DNA from: Cognatundibacterium jejuense | GTDB lineage: Bacteria > Pseudomonadota > Gammaproteobacteria > Burkholderiales > Burkholderiaceae_D | Reading direction: 5' to 3' | Length of the DNA stretch: 64,000 bases | Assembly (NCBI RefSeq): GCF_014284255.1 | Contig: NZ_JACOFV010000017.1 | Coordinates: 1 to 64,000 of the forward strand | The notes under the pieces: model-generated | The model's database searches: none | Seen by the model: only the letters and a program-made list of their open reading frames with translations | Told to the model about the DNA's origin: nothing | Translations under genes and position numbers: made by a program | Shown here: piece by piece, positions 9,449-18,426 of the stretch | Layout: each line of letters opens with the position of its first letter | Position numbering within the stretch: position 1 is the first letter of the stretch

Positions 9449-9486
9449 AAAAGGCCAACATCTGATTGTACAGATATTGGCCTTTT
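9449..9486. terminator. Rho-independent terminator, bidirectional
   Basis: A 16-bp stem (AAAAGGCCAACATCTG with CAGATATTGGCCTTTT, one mismatch) and a 6-nt loop, A-rich on one side and T-rich on the other. It serves the convergent DUF4272 and glycerophosphodiesterase genes. Confidence 0.9.
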
Positions 9487-9505
9487 ACTTTAAGCTTGTC
9501 AGGGT

Positions 9506-10642
9506 TTATCCAGAAATCGCCTTGCGTGCAACGGCTGAATCATCGGAAAAGAATCCATCAATACCCTCAGCAAGATAGGTTTTGATCTCGGCAATCGAAC
9601 CAGCCTCATTACGTGCATTTGGTCCATCAGCATTGCGGAAATCTGCCGCCAAAAAGCAATTCTCAGGACGGAAGGTGTAGGTATGCACCAACAAGCCTGC
9701 CGCATGCGCATCGGCTACCAAAGACGTCGCTTTAGCCAATTTGCCATTGGCCTGAACCGGAATCACCGCCCTGTGAGGTGGCGCTACGACATCGGCATAA
9801 ACTGCGATGTCACGCAACCCCTGCGCACTACACATTCGCTCAAATGTCAGAGTACCACCAGCTGCGACCACATCAGCAGGACGTGCATCGCCCATGTAAA
9901 CCAATTGCATCAGGCGCGTATTCGGACGTCGTCCTATCAAACTACGCAAGTACTTCAAATTGGCAATTTCAAACGATTGAATTTCTAATGGGCAGCGGCG
10001 CGTATATTCGTGGGCATCAATACTTTTCAAAAAACGATCTTCAAGTGGCAAACCCAGACCAGCAAAATACGTAGAATGTTTTAACTCAGGAATCAAGCCG
10101 ATCACTTTACCAGTGGTTGCTGCTGTCGCCGCGGCAAAATCGATAATCTCATCCCAGGTCAATATCTGAAACATCCCATCGTATTGCGTGTTTTGTGGTC
10201 GAATTTTTGGCAATCGTTCCACCGCACGCAAAGTCTTTAATTCTGCCAGGGTAAAGTCTTCTGCATACCAATCGGTGCGGGTTTCGCCGTCGATAGTTTT
10301 GGTGATTTTTTTGTTTGCAAACTCAGGACGCTGTGCAACGTCTGTGGTCTCGCTCAAAAATGCTTCGTGTCGTGCAACTAACACGCCATCTTTGGTAATA
10401 ACCAGATCGGGTTCAATGTAGTCAGCCCCATCTGCAATCGCTTTAGCATACGATGCCAAAGTGTGTTCGGGGCGTAAGGCAGGTGCCCCGCGGTGCCCGA
10501 ACAAGTCTATCTTGCGCCCTTTATTTTTTGGCTCTGCTTTTGACTCCGTGGCTGCGGTAGTGATTCCACTGCATGCAGCCGCGTACATCACCGCAGCAGT
10601 ATTGACTGCAGTCTTTAAAAATTTCCTGCGAAACTGCTTCAT
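9506..10642 (-). CDS. glpQ: Glycerophosphodiester phosphodiesterase, exported
   Basis: 378 residues from ATG 10642 (a GTG two codons earlier is also possible). The N-terminus FRRKFLKTA is a twin-arginine motif followed by a hydrophobic run, so export folded through Tat is likely. The GDPD domain starts HRGAPALRPEHTLASY, with metal and catalytic residues in the HRG, EPDLVITKDG and RHE segments, and ends with DGFFSDDSA. It hydrolyses deacylated phospholipids to glycerol-3-phosphate plus an alcohol in the periplasm. It starts 12 nt after the TonB-receptor stop, so the two form an operon. Confidence 0.92.
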   Translation of the reverse strand: MKQFRRKFLKTAVNTAAVMYAAACSGITTAATESKAEPKNKGRKIDLFGHRGAPALRPEHTLASYAKAIADGADYIEPDLVITKDGVLVARHEAFLSETTDVAQRPEFANKKITKTIDGETRTDWYAEDFTLAELKTLRAVERLPKIRPQNTQYDGMFQILTWDEIIDFAAATAATTGKVIGLIPELKHSTYFAGLGLPLEDRFLKSIDAHEYTRRCPLEIQSFEIANLKYLRSLIGRRPNTRLMQLVYMGDARPADVVAAGGTLTFERMCSAQGLRDIAVYADVVAPPHRAVIPVQANGKLAKATSLVADAHAAGLLVHTYTFRPENCFLAADFRNADGPNARNEAGSIAEIKTYLAEGIDGFFSDDSAVARKAISG

Positions 10643-10654
10643 GCTCACTTTCGA

Positions 10655-13075
10655 TTAAAACTCTGCGCCAAAGGTTACAAAAAACTGACGCGGTGCAATT
10701 GGATAAGTATTGTAGGTACCGCTCGCTGCACCAACCACGACTGCTGTGGCACCGGTTCTTTGGTTCAGATTGGTCACGTTCAAACGCAGTTTGGCATTCT
10801 TCATCAAACCTGTAGACAAGGATGGTAATTTCGCAGTGACACCAAGATTCATCATGAAGTAGCCACCCACATACAAATCATTCGTGTAAGTTGCATAGCG
10901 ACGACCAACATAATCACCCGTCAATTGTGTTTCAATGTCACCAAAGGTTGCCGTTGCCACGAACTTATTCATCCATTGCGGCGCACCTGGCACTTGCTTG
11001 CCGGATGTTTGTACAACAGCGCTACCATTGGTATAGTTGTCTTGATAGACCGAGCGGTTATACGACAAAGCATTGTAGAAACTAAAGTTTTTACCGAAAT
11101 GCAAGGTGCCAGCAATATCAATGCCATCCGTAGTCACGCTACCGACGTTAGCGAGGACAGGGTTACCACCGACAATTGCCGTAATCACTGCCGTTGGGCT
11201 GATTTGCAAAATGCGATTACTGAAATCAACGTGATAGACGTTCACCTGACCATCAATTTTATCCAAAGCACCTAACTGCACATCGCGTTTGCCACGAATA
11301 CCCATTTCATAGGTGACCGAAGTTTCTGGCTGCGCGGTATTCTTAAACAGGTCAAATGCAGACTGGCTTGCCAGGCTCCACGGAGATGCACCACCAGCCC
11401 CATAGGTCACAAACTGGCGCATATTTTTTTGAATATTAGCGAAAAATTGATCACGCGGGTTGATATCCCACAAGACGCCTAATTCAGGCAAGAACCATTT
11501 CTTAGTATCAATTTTTCCAACCGGCAAAGCGGTTGAACCTCCGGCAATCGCACCAGACAAAGGCTGTACCGGGAATAATCCTTCGGCAAATTGCAAACTC
11601 GATTTAAAACCAGCTTGCAAAGCAAGGTTCGGCTTTACGCGCCATTCGTCTTGAACGTGCAATTGCACCACATCGTTCGTTATATTGCTGCCGTATTGGG
11701 TAATCAGAGGATTGCTAGGACGTTGATACGGCGTACTTGGATTGTTCACGTCCAATGCAAACCAGCGACGATACGTGGAAGAATTATTGTGCTCCCACCA
11801 GCCACCAAATTCCAGTTGATGATCACCCAGATCCATACGAACATTAGAAATGATACCGGGTCGATTAATGACATATTCGGTAGCGCGGGTTGCATAACCG
11901 GAGTTACCAAAAATCTGTTTCAGATTTTGATTAGGGAAGTAAACACCAAACAAAGCGGGCAAACCTGCCGCACCTATAGGACCTGCAACGACACCAACAC
12001 CATCATCATGATGGAAGTAGACTTGATTCGTCCAGGTGGTAGTCTGATTCAAATTCCAGTCGTATTTTGCGTACGTCAAAAAGTCAGTGCGTTGCGCGTC
12101 GCTGTAATAGTTATGGTAATTTGCACCATCGGCCGCTGGAGTTGCGCCTTTAGGTGACAAATAAGTTAACGCAGTGGCAAAATCCGGATACAAAAATGCT
12201 CTTGTGTATGGCGCACTACTCTCACCAGCAACGTGCACAGTCGCATCTTCATTCGGTTCTATTTTATCGCTGTAATTGGCAAATACGGTGAGCTTACCAG
12301 TCTCGGAATTATGAACAAACTTTCCGTTGAATTGATTACCACCTTGTCTGCCATCAAAGTCCCAGGCACGCGCTTCATGATGCAAGCCAGAAATGTAAGC
12401 GCTGTTGCCATCACCAAAATTACCTGTATCAAAACGGACAAAAGTACGTGATGTGCTATAGCTACCAACTGTTTGTTGAACGCTGGTGGTTCTGGTAGCT
12501 AAAGGATCGCTAGAGAACACTTCAATCGTTCCACCCAGATTGCTGGTTGATGGCGTCACCAAATCACCGGCGCCAGAGGACAAGACGACATTGCGCACGT
12601 TTTCACTAATCACTGCACGCTGTGGCGACAAACCATTGTAGTTACCGTATTGTTGGTCACCAAGCGGTACGCCGTCCATGGTGTAACCCAATTGTTGTCC
12701 ACTAAAACCATGCACAAACAAGGTTAGATTTTGTTCATTATTTCCCCATGGATCGGCAGTAGAAAAGCTCACACCTGGCAAGGTTTCTATGCCTTTTAAT
12801 GGATTAGTCCCAGGTAATTGACTTTGCAACTCTTTTGCACGCAAAGAAACGGATGAACGTGTACTTTGAGAAGAAATTTCTACGGTAGAAATGCTATTGT
12901 CCAGCCCATCGGTTTTCTTTGCATCCTTGGATACCTGATTATCAGCACTTGCGACAACCGTCGTCGATTGCGCTGCGGCAAAAGACGAGAAAGCCATTAA
13001 ACATGCTGCGGACATTACCAACAAAGGAAAATGGCCGAGCTGACCCGGCTTAGATTTCGAAGGGGAGGTTTTCAT
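10655..13075 (-). CDS. TonB-dependent outer-membrane receptor
   Basis: 806 residues. A signal peptide ends near residue 35 (FAAAQS). The plug domain lies at about 70-190 (GIETLPGVSFSTADPWG, LFVHGFSGQQLGYTMDGVPLGD), and a 22-strand-type barrel with many aromatic beta strands ends in VTFGAEF with the required terminal Phe. No N-terminal STN signalling domain is present. Because it is co-transcribed with an exported glycerophosphodiesterase, its ligand may be a phosphorus-containing compound such as a glycerophosphodiester, but the sequence does not prove this; iron chelate uptake is the alternative. Confidence 0.9.
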   Translation of the reverse strand: MKTSPSKSKPGQLGHFPLLVMSAACLMAFSSFAAAQSTTVVASADNQVSKDAKKTDGLDNSISTVEISSQSTRSSVSLRAKELQSQLPGTNPLKGIETLPGVSFSTADPWGNNEQNLTLFVHGFSGQQLGYTMDGVPLGDQQYGNYNGLSPQRAVISENVRNVVLSSGAGDLVTPSTSNLGGTIEVFSSDPLATRTTSVQQTVGSYSTSRTFVRFDTGNFGDGNSAYISGLHHEARAWDFDGRQGGNQFNGKFVHNSETGKLTVFANYSDKIEPNEDATVHVAGESSAPYTRAFLYPDFATALTYLSPKGATPAADGANYHNYYSDAQRTDFLTYAKYDWNLNQTTTWTNQVYFHHDDGVGVVAGPIGAAGLPALFGVYFPNQNLKQIFGNSGYATRATEYVINRPGIISNVRMDLGDHQLEFGGWWEHNNSSTYRRWFALDVNNPSTPYQRPSNPLITQYGSNITNDVVQLHVQDEWRVKPNLALQAGFKSSLQFAEGLFPVQPLSGAIAGGSTALPVGKIDTKKWFLPELGVLWDINPRDQFFANIQKNMRQFVTYGAGGASPWSLASQSAFDLFKNTAQPETSVTYEMGIRGKRDVQLGALDKIDGQVNVYHVDFSNRILQISPTAVITAIVGGNPVLANVGSVTTDGIDIAGTLHFGKNFSFYNALSYNRSVYQDNYTNGSAVVQTSGKQVPGAPQWMNKFVATATFGDIETQLTGDYVGRRYATYTNDLYVGGYFMMNLGVTAKLPSLSTGLMKNAKLRLNVTNLNQRTGATAVVVGAASGTYNTYPIAPRQFFVTFGAEF

Positions 13076-13249
13076 GGTTTAATCAATGCTTGATTCAGTG
13101 GTTAAAGTAAATTGCTTATAAGTTTCTTTTAAGCAACTGCAAAATTGCGTGTAGCTTAATTACTTTTTATGACCACGAAATGACCATGCGTTATCCATTT
13201 GCAAAAATGCCTCTCCTTTGATTTTATTGCTTTTCATAGAGAAGTATGA

Positions 13250-14869
13250 CTATGAAGGTGACGCTGGTTCCTTATACCAATTGCTCTTAGCTACCACTTT
13301 TTCGTGTTCTGGATCACCAAGATAATGTGGCGACATAATCTGTACTCCATATTCATTGAACACATCCTGAATGTTGGCATGTAATTGATTCATCACCTCA
13401 GCCCGAGGTCTCGGGTCTGTCGGAATCGCCTGACAGACCAGTAAATATTCGGGATAAAAATCAGATAATGCGGTTTGAAAAACCTTGGGTGAAGGTTCCG
13501 GCAAAATACCAGGTGTTCTGTGCGCCGCCTCAATCAACATTGCCTGCACTTGCCGCCACGGCGTGTCGTAACCGATCGTCACTTTAGTATCGACTACAAA
13601 ACCATCACCAGAAACAACACGTGAATAATTCTTGGTGACGCTGCTCAACACGTAAGAATTCGGCAGCGTCAGCTCGACGCCCATGCCATTCCGTATCCGT
13701 GTACTAAACATGCCAAGCTCAGTGATCGTTCCGTCATGCTCGCCGATACGGATAAATTCACCTTTGCGGTAAACTCTTGAATACGTCAGTATCAACCCAC
13801 TAGCCGCTTGTCCAACCAAGCTGGACGCGCCCATCGACAACATCAAACCAACCAGTACAGACACACCTTTAAATGCTTCAGTCCCGGAACCAGGCAAATA
13901 CGGATAAGCCATCGCCAATGCAAACAGCCAGACCGCGATGATCGCTATGCGGCGTGTTGGGCCAACCAGATCAGCATCCAACCATGCAATTTCTATTGAC
14001 CGGTTTTGCACCAGGTCAAAAAAGTGCCCCATCCCCTTCGCAAATAATTTAGCCAGAACAAAAATCACACAGGCAACAAACAGATCAGGAATCGCTCTTA
14101 AGATCGCGCCACCCAACATCAACACCAGGCCAAATAAATAACCGTTCAGATGTTCGCCCCAAGGACGCGTAAACGGAAACTGAGACATGATGACACCTAG
14201 CCACTGGTAACTGAGCAACATGATGATGAGCCAGGTCAATAACTGAAACACCTTACGCATAACCCAATTGATGCGCTCTCTGCGTAGCAGTAAGACACCT
14301 ACATCATTCAGCTCAGCCATTTTCTCATGTGCAAAATTGAGCAATTTTCGTATTGCAACCCGGCGCAATTTGATGAGCAGCCAGATTAAGCCAACATAAA
14401 CCAGGCTTGCCAGCGCAGCGTAGCCTAGCGCATGTAAAATACTCTTCAGGCTATGACTCTCACGGATCTCACTCAATGATTGATTGAGTGCTTTGACCGC
14501 ATTCTCAGCCACACTTTCTAGTGTTTCCTGTTCATAGGGATCAATATCTTCCGGAGAGATATAAAAACTTCCCGCACCATCAATTTGTATCAGCATACCG
14601 GGAGCCACCACTACCGCTTTAGCCTGATGGTCACCAGTCACTTCAAGTTGTTGAGTGATACGCGCTTTCGCTCGCATCACCCGCTCGGTCGGATGCATAC
14701 CAAGGACAGTACTGCGGAACACCACAATGTCACGATTAAAAACACTTAGTGTCGCTTCATCGGTTTTCTCGTGGTTATCGGTAGTAGATAACTCAGTGGC
14801 ATGCAACATGCTTGTCAGCAACAGCATGAAAAGGCAACACAACAAATGGTAGATTTTGAATATTTTCAT
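13250..14869 (-). CDS. MscS-family mechanosensitive channel
   Basis: 539 residues from ATG 14869; a TTG at 14926 would add 19 residues. The layout is a signal peptide (MKIFKIYHLLCCLFMLLLTSMLHA), a periplasmic domain to about residue 150, four or five membrane helices, then the MscS pore helix GASSLVGQAASGLILTYSR and the beta domain (KGEFIRIGEHDGTITELGMFSTRIR, LPNSYVLSSVTKNYSR). Such channels open under membrane tension to release solutes on osmotic downshock. The periplasmic part makes it larger than E. coli MscS. Confidence 0.9.
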   Translation of the reverse strand: MKIFKIYHLLCCLFMLLLTSMLHATELSTTDNHEKTDEATLSVFNRDIVVFRSTVLGMHPTERVMRAKARITQQLEVTGDHQAKAVVVAPGMLIQIDGAGSFYISPEDIDPYEQETLESVAENAVKALNQSLSEIRESHSLKSILHALGYAALASLVYVGLIWLLIKLRRVAIRKLLNFAHEKMAELNDVGVLLLRRERINWVMRKVFQLLTWLIIMLLSYQWLGVIMSQFPFTRPWGEHLNGYLFGLVLMLGGAILRAIPDLFVACVIFVLAKLFAKGMGHFFDLVQNRSIEIAWLDADLVGPTRRIAIIAVWLFALAMAYPYLPGSGTEAFKGVSVLVGLMLSMGASSLVGQAASGLILTYSRVYRKGEFIRIGEHDGTITELGMFSTRIRNGMGVELTLPNSYVLSSVTKNYSRVVSGDGFVVDTKVTIGYDTPWRQVQAMLIEAAHRTPGILPEPSPKVFQTALSDFYPEYLLVCQAIPTDPRPRAEVMNQLHANIQDVFNEYGVQIMSPHYLGDPEHEKVVAKSNWYKEPASPS

Positions 14870-15126
14870 TTTTGAATTAAATCGAAAAAACTGCGCTGAG
14901 TAAATGAAAGACAATCTTATCAGCAAGCCTGAGAGAAAATCGAAGAAACTCTATTCCGGCTTCTTTCACGCAACAGATTTGAATCTATGCTCGTTTGACA
15001 ATCATCACCACGCAAAGGTGAGTAATCTTTTTAGATCCGGATCAAAAAAATATTGCCAAACTGACCTACAATAACTGTAAATTCCAACTACAATGAAACT
15101 TCCATGTTCTCCTCATGGAGCAAATA

Positions 15127-15876
15127 ATGACTTTCCGCAATTATAAATTTCCTTCCATTCTCTCAACTGTTGCTGTGATAGGCACAATGGGCATTGCTTT
15201 ACATTTTGCCTATGCCGACGAGAGCGAAGATGGTGTGAGCAAGTATCAAGACAATGATTTTTCAGCTGCTGCTGAAGCGTTTCAGGCAGCCGCGGATAAT
15301 GGCGATGCGGAAGCACAAACTAGTCTTGGGATCATGTATCTGAAAGGCGAAGGCGTTGACGAGGATGAAAAGAAGGCACTAAGCTTATTTGAGAAAGCCG
15401 CAGCGCAAGGCAATGTGCGCGCCGAAGTCAATCTGGGCAGAATGTATGCCAAAGGCAAAGCCGGGTTAGTACCTAATTATGGCATCGCAGTCTCATGGTT
15501 TGATAAAGCCGCGACCCAAGGATATGCCGATGCGCAATATACGCTGGGCGTGCTGTATGTGACGGGTAATGGCGTTCCTCTGAATTACAAAAAAGCACAG
15601 GAATTATTCAGCAGTGCCGCAGATCAAAACAATGCCAGCGCGCAATACCAGCTTGGTTTGATGAATTTCAAAGGCAAGGGAATGCCGGTCAATTACGCCG
15701 AAGCCTACAAATGGCTATCGTTAGCAGGCGACTATGATGATGCCGCTGTCTATCGCGACTTTGTGTCACAAAAAATGTCGAAAGAGCAAGTGGAACAAGC
15801 GGTGGCCCTGGCTGATGATTGGAAGCAAGATCAAGAACAAAATCAAGATAAAAATAGCGAAAAAGCAGGAAAATAA
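15127..15876 (+). CDS. Sel1-like repeat (TPR-type) exported protein
   Basis: 249 residues. ATG 15127 is chosen because GGAG sits 7 nt upstream; an ATG at 15115 contains that RBS. A signal peptide ends near ALHFAYA. Five or so 36-residue Sel1 repeats follow (AQTSLGIMYLKGEGVDEDEKKA, AEVNLGRMYAKG, AQYTLGVLYVTGNGVPLNYKKA, AQYQLGLMNFKGKGMPVNY). The C-terminus is a charged, Gln/Lys-rich tail. It is probably a periplasmic scaffold for protein interactions; no partner is evident. Confidence 0.85.
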   Translation: MTFRNYKFPSILSTVAVIGTMGIALHFAYADESEDGVSKYQDNDFSAAAEAFQAAADNGDAEAQTSLGIMYLKGEGVDEDEKKALSLFEKAAAQGNVRAEVNLGRMYAKGKAGLVPNYGIAVSWFDKAATQGYADAQYTLGVLYVTGNGVPLNYKKAQELFSSAADQNNASAQYQLGLMNFKGKGMPVNYAEAYKWLSLAGDYDDAAVYRDFVSQKMSKEQVEQAVALADDWKQDQEQNQDKNSEKAGK

Positions 15877-16145
15877 AACACCTCCGCCAATACTTTTGAG
15901 GCGGCTCTGACTGAAAATTTTCTTTGAGCCACTCCAATCGCTCGAACTTGTGTTGAAGAATTAGTGTCCCAAGTTCAGGTTCATAGGTCAATCACAAAGG
16001 CAGTATTGTGTAAAGCCTAAAGAAAACTAAGAACGAATACATCGGCATACAAAATCCATGTCGATGTATTCGATATGTGCAGGAAAATCCCGCTTAGTAT
16101 TAAAAATACTTCAAAGTAAAATCAATATCAAATTCAATGATGAAA

Positions 16146-16292
16146 TTAGCGCTGAAACGGACGATGCGCGTTCAACCATTTGATTGATGTTAAAAATATG
16201 CCACCTAAGGTACCGTAGGTTTTATCTTCTTTTTCAAGTGAAATTTGTGGGTAAACTTCTGGTAAGCCACTAACGAGGTATGCGAAATTCAT
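16146..16292 (-). CDS. Small protein, last of a small-gene cluster
   Basis: 48 residues (MNFAYLVSGLPEVYPQ at the N-terminus), with GGAG 8 nt upstream of the ATG at 16292. No family is recognised; a short semi-hydrophobic region is seen at about 28-40. It is the downstream member of a leftward run of small ORFs that starts near 17425. The strong RBS and the same-strand order are the main evidence that it is real. Confidence 0.4.
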   Translation of the reverse strand: MNFAYLVSGLPEVYPQISLEKEDKTYGTLGGIFLTSIKWLNAHRPFQR

Positions 16293-16401
16293 GATGTTCT
16301 GCTCCAAAATAAATGAAGTGTCAGAACAGTTCGCCTGATCCTTTAATCGCGCAGAATATGTCCGCCTCGACCCGGATTCAGTTTCACCACTCTGCACTTT
16401 T

Positions 16402-16449
16402 TTAATAAAAAATTTTTAAGAATGTTCTACAACTACTACCATCAGTCAT
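16402..16449 (-). CDS. 15-residue peptide ORF (possible leader)
   Basis: The ATG at 16449 is preceded by GGAGTCAAT and opens a 15-codon frame encoding MTDGSSCRTFLKIFY. Its start region (GGAGTCAATATGAC) closely resembles that of the 120-residue gene (GGAGGTCAATATGAC), and its GTAGTAGTTGT stretch recurs in the leader at 17425. It may be a regulatory leader for the 48-residue gene. Confidence 0.35.
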   Translation of the reverse strand: MTDGSSCRTFLKIFY

Positions 16450-16473
16450 ATTGACTCCCAGTTCGTTGATCGG

Positions 16474-16495
16474 AATCTGCACATATGTGCAGATT
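16474..16495. promoter_or_regulatory. 22-bp perfect palindrome, candidate operator
   Basis: Arms AATCTGCACAT/ATGTGCAGATT meet with no spacer. It lies between the 120-residue gene and the 15-residue peptide, 25 nt upstream of the latter's start, where a repressor or activator of the distal small genes would bind. The protein that binds it is unknown. Confidence 0.5.
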
Positions 16496-16539
16496 AGCTT
16501 CGCATGAAAATGAAGATCATTCCTATAGAATTTTTAAAT

Positions 16540-16902
16540 TCATTTTCTGCCATTTCCAACAGCCGCACTCCAACGGATACTACGTACGCTGCCTTCCAGA
16601 CCCAGACGGCTGACCATCTGAACCAGATGGTTACGGACATTTTCTGCGCAACGTACTTCGATATCAAAGACGGCCAATCCTTGCACATCTTGAGAAATAT
16701 AATCAAAGCGCTCTATCGTTCCCCCTATCGATACCAAAGACTGGCGTACTAAGGTTTCGACATACTGAATATCATCATCACGAAAAGTGGTGCGAATGTG
16801 ATATAGCGGTGCGATATTTTTGACTGGCATTATCACCACCGCTTCACGGTGTGGAATGGAGATTTGTTGAAATACAAAAGATGCTAAATCAATGAGTGTC
16901 AT
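16540..16902 (-). CDS. MgtC C-terminal-like ACT-domain protein
   Basis: 120 residues from ATG 16902 with GGAGG 5 nt upstream; the frame is open 54 nt further but without an RBS. From about residue 33 it reads as one ACT-like beta-alpha-beta-beta-alpha-beta unit (YHIRTTFRDDDIQYVETLVRQ, FDIEVRCAENVRNHLVQMVSRL) and ends LGLEGSVRSIRW, which resembles the conserved end of the C-terminal domain of MgtC/SapB proteins. The membrane domain of MgtC is absent. The assignment rests on motif resemblance only. It begins 16 nt after the 57-residue gene, so they are co-translated. Confidence 0.6.
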   Translation of the reverse strand: MTLIDLASFVFQQISIPHREAVVIMPVKNIAPLYHIRTTFRDDDIQYVETLVRQSLVSIGGTIERFDYISQDVQGLAVFDIEVRCAENVRNHLVQMVSRLGLEGSVRSIRWSAAVGNGRK

Positions 16903-16918
16903 ATTGACCTCCACATTC

Positions 16919-17092
16919 TTATTTGTTGTGACGTGTAAGAACACGCGAAACGACACCCACCATTACCCCAACAACTGGAATTGAAGCAGGAAAAACATGT
17001 GTCATTACATTGAAGCAGCGACCGATAGGTGTATCAGCGTCACTGCTGGCTAGCGCATGGTGAGCGCCGTTGATGAGTAAGTACCATTCCAT
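16919..17092 (-). CDS. 57-residue putative membrane protein
   Basis: The ATG at 17092 has a near-perfect GGAGGA 7 nt upstream. The product starts MEWYLLINGAHHAL, has a polar middle, and a hydrophobic segment FPASIPVVGVMVGVVSRVL at about 35-52 that could span the membrane, ending with a basic TRHNK tail. No family is recognised. It is followed after 16 nt by the ACT-domain gene, suggesting a functional pair in which this protein could anchor the soluble ACT domain (inference). Confidence 0.55.
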   Translation of the reverse strand: MEWYLLINGAHHALASSDADTPIGRCFNVMTHVFPASIPVVGVMVGVVSRVLTRHNK

Positions 17093-17356
17093 TGCAAAGT
17101 CCTCCGCAATAACAATTCACAACGTACAGGCGAACAACAGCCTCGCACGTGGCGAATGAAAGAAAAACGCGCACAAATAAAAACGGTCAACACTGACACG
17201 ACGAACACCAGGCTACAAACAGAAAGCCGTGACCGAGCGCAAGAATGCGAATTTATTTGAACGAAAAAAAGCTTAGAGATGGGAATGTTTGCTGACGACG
17301 AAATCGTCGGGAAACTATAGCCTGCATTGCGCACGCTAGAGATAAGAGCTGGTCTA

Positions 17357-17425
17357 TCAGGAGTGTGCGGAAATGACGGGGCTAACCCATCCATTTAATT
17401 GATAACGACAACTACTACAGTCCAC
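17357..17425 (-). CDS. 22-residue leader-peptide ORF
   Basis: A GTG start at 17425 with GGAG 7 nt upstream; the product begins MDCSSCRYQLNGW. It lies about 24 nt after the predicted transcription start of the promoter at 17456-17485 and 264 nt before the 57-residue gene, the arrangement expected of an attenuation leader. It shares the SSCR motif and the underlying GTAGTAGTTGT with the 15-residue ORF at 16449. Confidence 0.35.
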   Translation of the reverse strand: MDCSSCRYQLNGWVSPVISAHS

Positions 17426-17455
17426 AATGGAACTCCTATAAAACGCAATGGGCGA

Positions 17456-17485
17456 ATTGTAAGCGCCTTAATTTTAAGGTGTCAA
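17456..17485 (-). promoter_or_regulatory. Sigma-70-type promoter for the small-gene cluster
   Basis: On the minus strand, TTGACA (17480-17485) and TACAAT (17456-17461) are separated by 18 bp. The spacer contains the inverted repeat CCTTAA-2-TTAAGG. It points leftward toward the 22-residue ORF and the ACT-domain genes, and lies just beyond the stop of the LysR gene. Confidence 0.65.
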
Positions 17486-17520
17486 TCAATAATTCAAATT
17501 TCTATAAATAATTTTTCACC

Positions 17521-18426
17521 TCAAATATACGCACGATAAAAATCAATAAATGCCCTGACCTTTGCAGGCACCAGTCGTCCCGGAGGTAGCACTGCATAAA
17601 TTCCACCGACAGGTAGAGACCACTCAGGAAATAATTGAGCCAGCTTACCGCTTTCGATTGCCACTCGCGAGGTCATCGCATCCATCACAGAAATACCGGC
17701 ACCGTTTTGCACCAACGACAAAAGTGCACTTGGCGAATCGACTTGAATACGCGATTTCATATGCAATGTCTCAACATGCCCACGGCTATCGGTTAACTTC
17801 CAGGTTAATGGTGTCTGTAGCAAAGATAACGCTAACCATTCATGCTGTCTGAGGTCTTGCAATTGTCGGGGCATGCCGTGTTTTTTTAAATAAGATGGCG
17901 CTGCCACCATCACTTGCTTAAACTCACCGAGCTTGATCGCCCTTTGCGAAGAATCGCGCAGCCAGCCCATGCGAAAGGATAGATCAATACCGTCGGCGAC
18001 CAAGTCGGTGATGCGATCACCAGTGCGCAAGTCGATGCGCAGGCGCGGATGCATTTGCGCAAAATCGGCCAGCGCCGGTGCGAGTGATTGCGCCGCCTGA
18101 TTCACGGTAGCGGATACGCGTAACATACCCGTCAATTCAGTCGCCGTCGATTGTTCGCTACGGACTAAGATAAGAGCATCGCGCAAGCCATGCAATAAAG
18201 GTTGGCATTGCTCATGCAAAAGCCGCCCCGCTTCTGTGAGGACAATTTTTCGCGTTGTACGGGTAAATAATGAGCAGGATAATTGTTGCTCAAGACGACT
18301 GATACTGACGCTGATTTTTGCTTTCGCAACGTCCAGCCTGTGTGCGGCGGCAGTGAAACTTCCTGCCTCAACGACTGCATCAAAAATACTGAGCATATTT
18401 AAATCAATCTGATCCGGACTCAACAT
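17521..18426 (-). CDS. LysR-family regulator of the adjacent NAD-binding protein gene
   Basis: 301 residues from ATG 18426; a TTG seven codons earlier is less likely. The DNA-binding domain lies at about residues 8-65 (GSFTAAAHRLDVAKAKISVSISRLEQQL), followed by the effector-binding domain. It is divergent from the NAD(P)-binding protein gene at 18588 with a 161-bp shared control region. The sequence is typical of DmlR/AaeR-group LysR proteins that control a neighbouring oxidoreductase. Confidence 0.9.
   Translation of the reverse strand: MLSPDQIDLNMLSIFDAVVEAGSFTAAAHRLDVAKAKISVSISRLEQQLSCSLFTRTTRKIVLTEAGRLLHEQCQPLLHGLRDALILVRSEQSTATELTGMLRVSATVNQAAQSLAPALADFAQMHPRLRIDLRTGDRITDLVADGIDLSFRMGWLRDSSQRAIKLGEFKQVMVAAPSYLKKHGMPRQLQDLRQHEWLALSLLQTPLTWKLTDSRGHVETLHMKSRIQVDSPSALLSLVQNGAGISVMDAMTSRVAIESGKLAQLFPEWSLPVGGIYAVLPPGRLVPAKVRAFIDFYRAYI

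Noticed and set aside
17050-17394. A 114-residue minus-strand frame
   Set aside because: It overlaps the leader ORF and the well-supported 57-residue gene in another frame, lacks an RBS and has random-looking composition.
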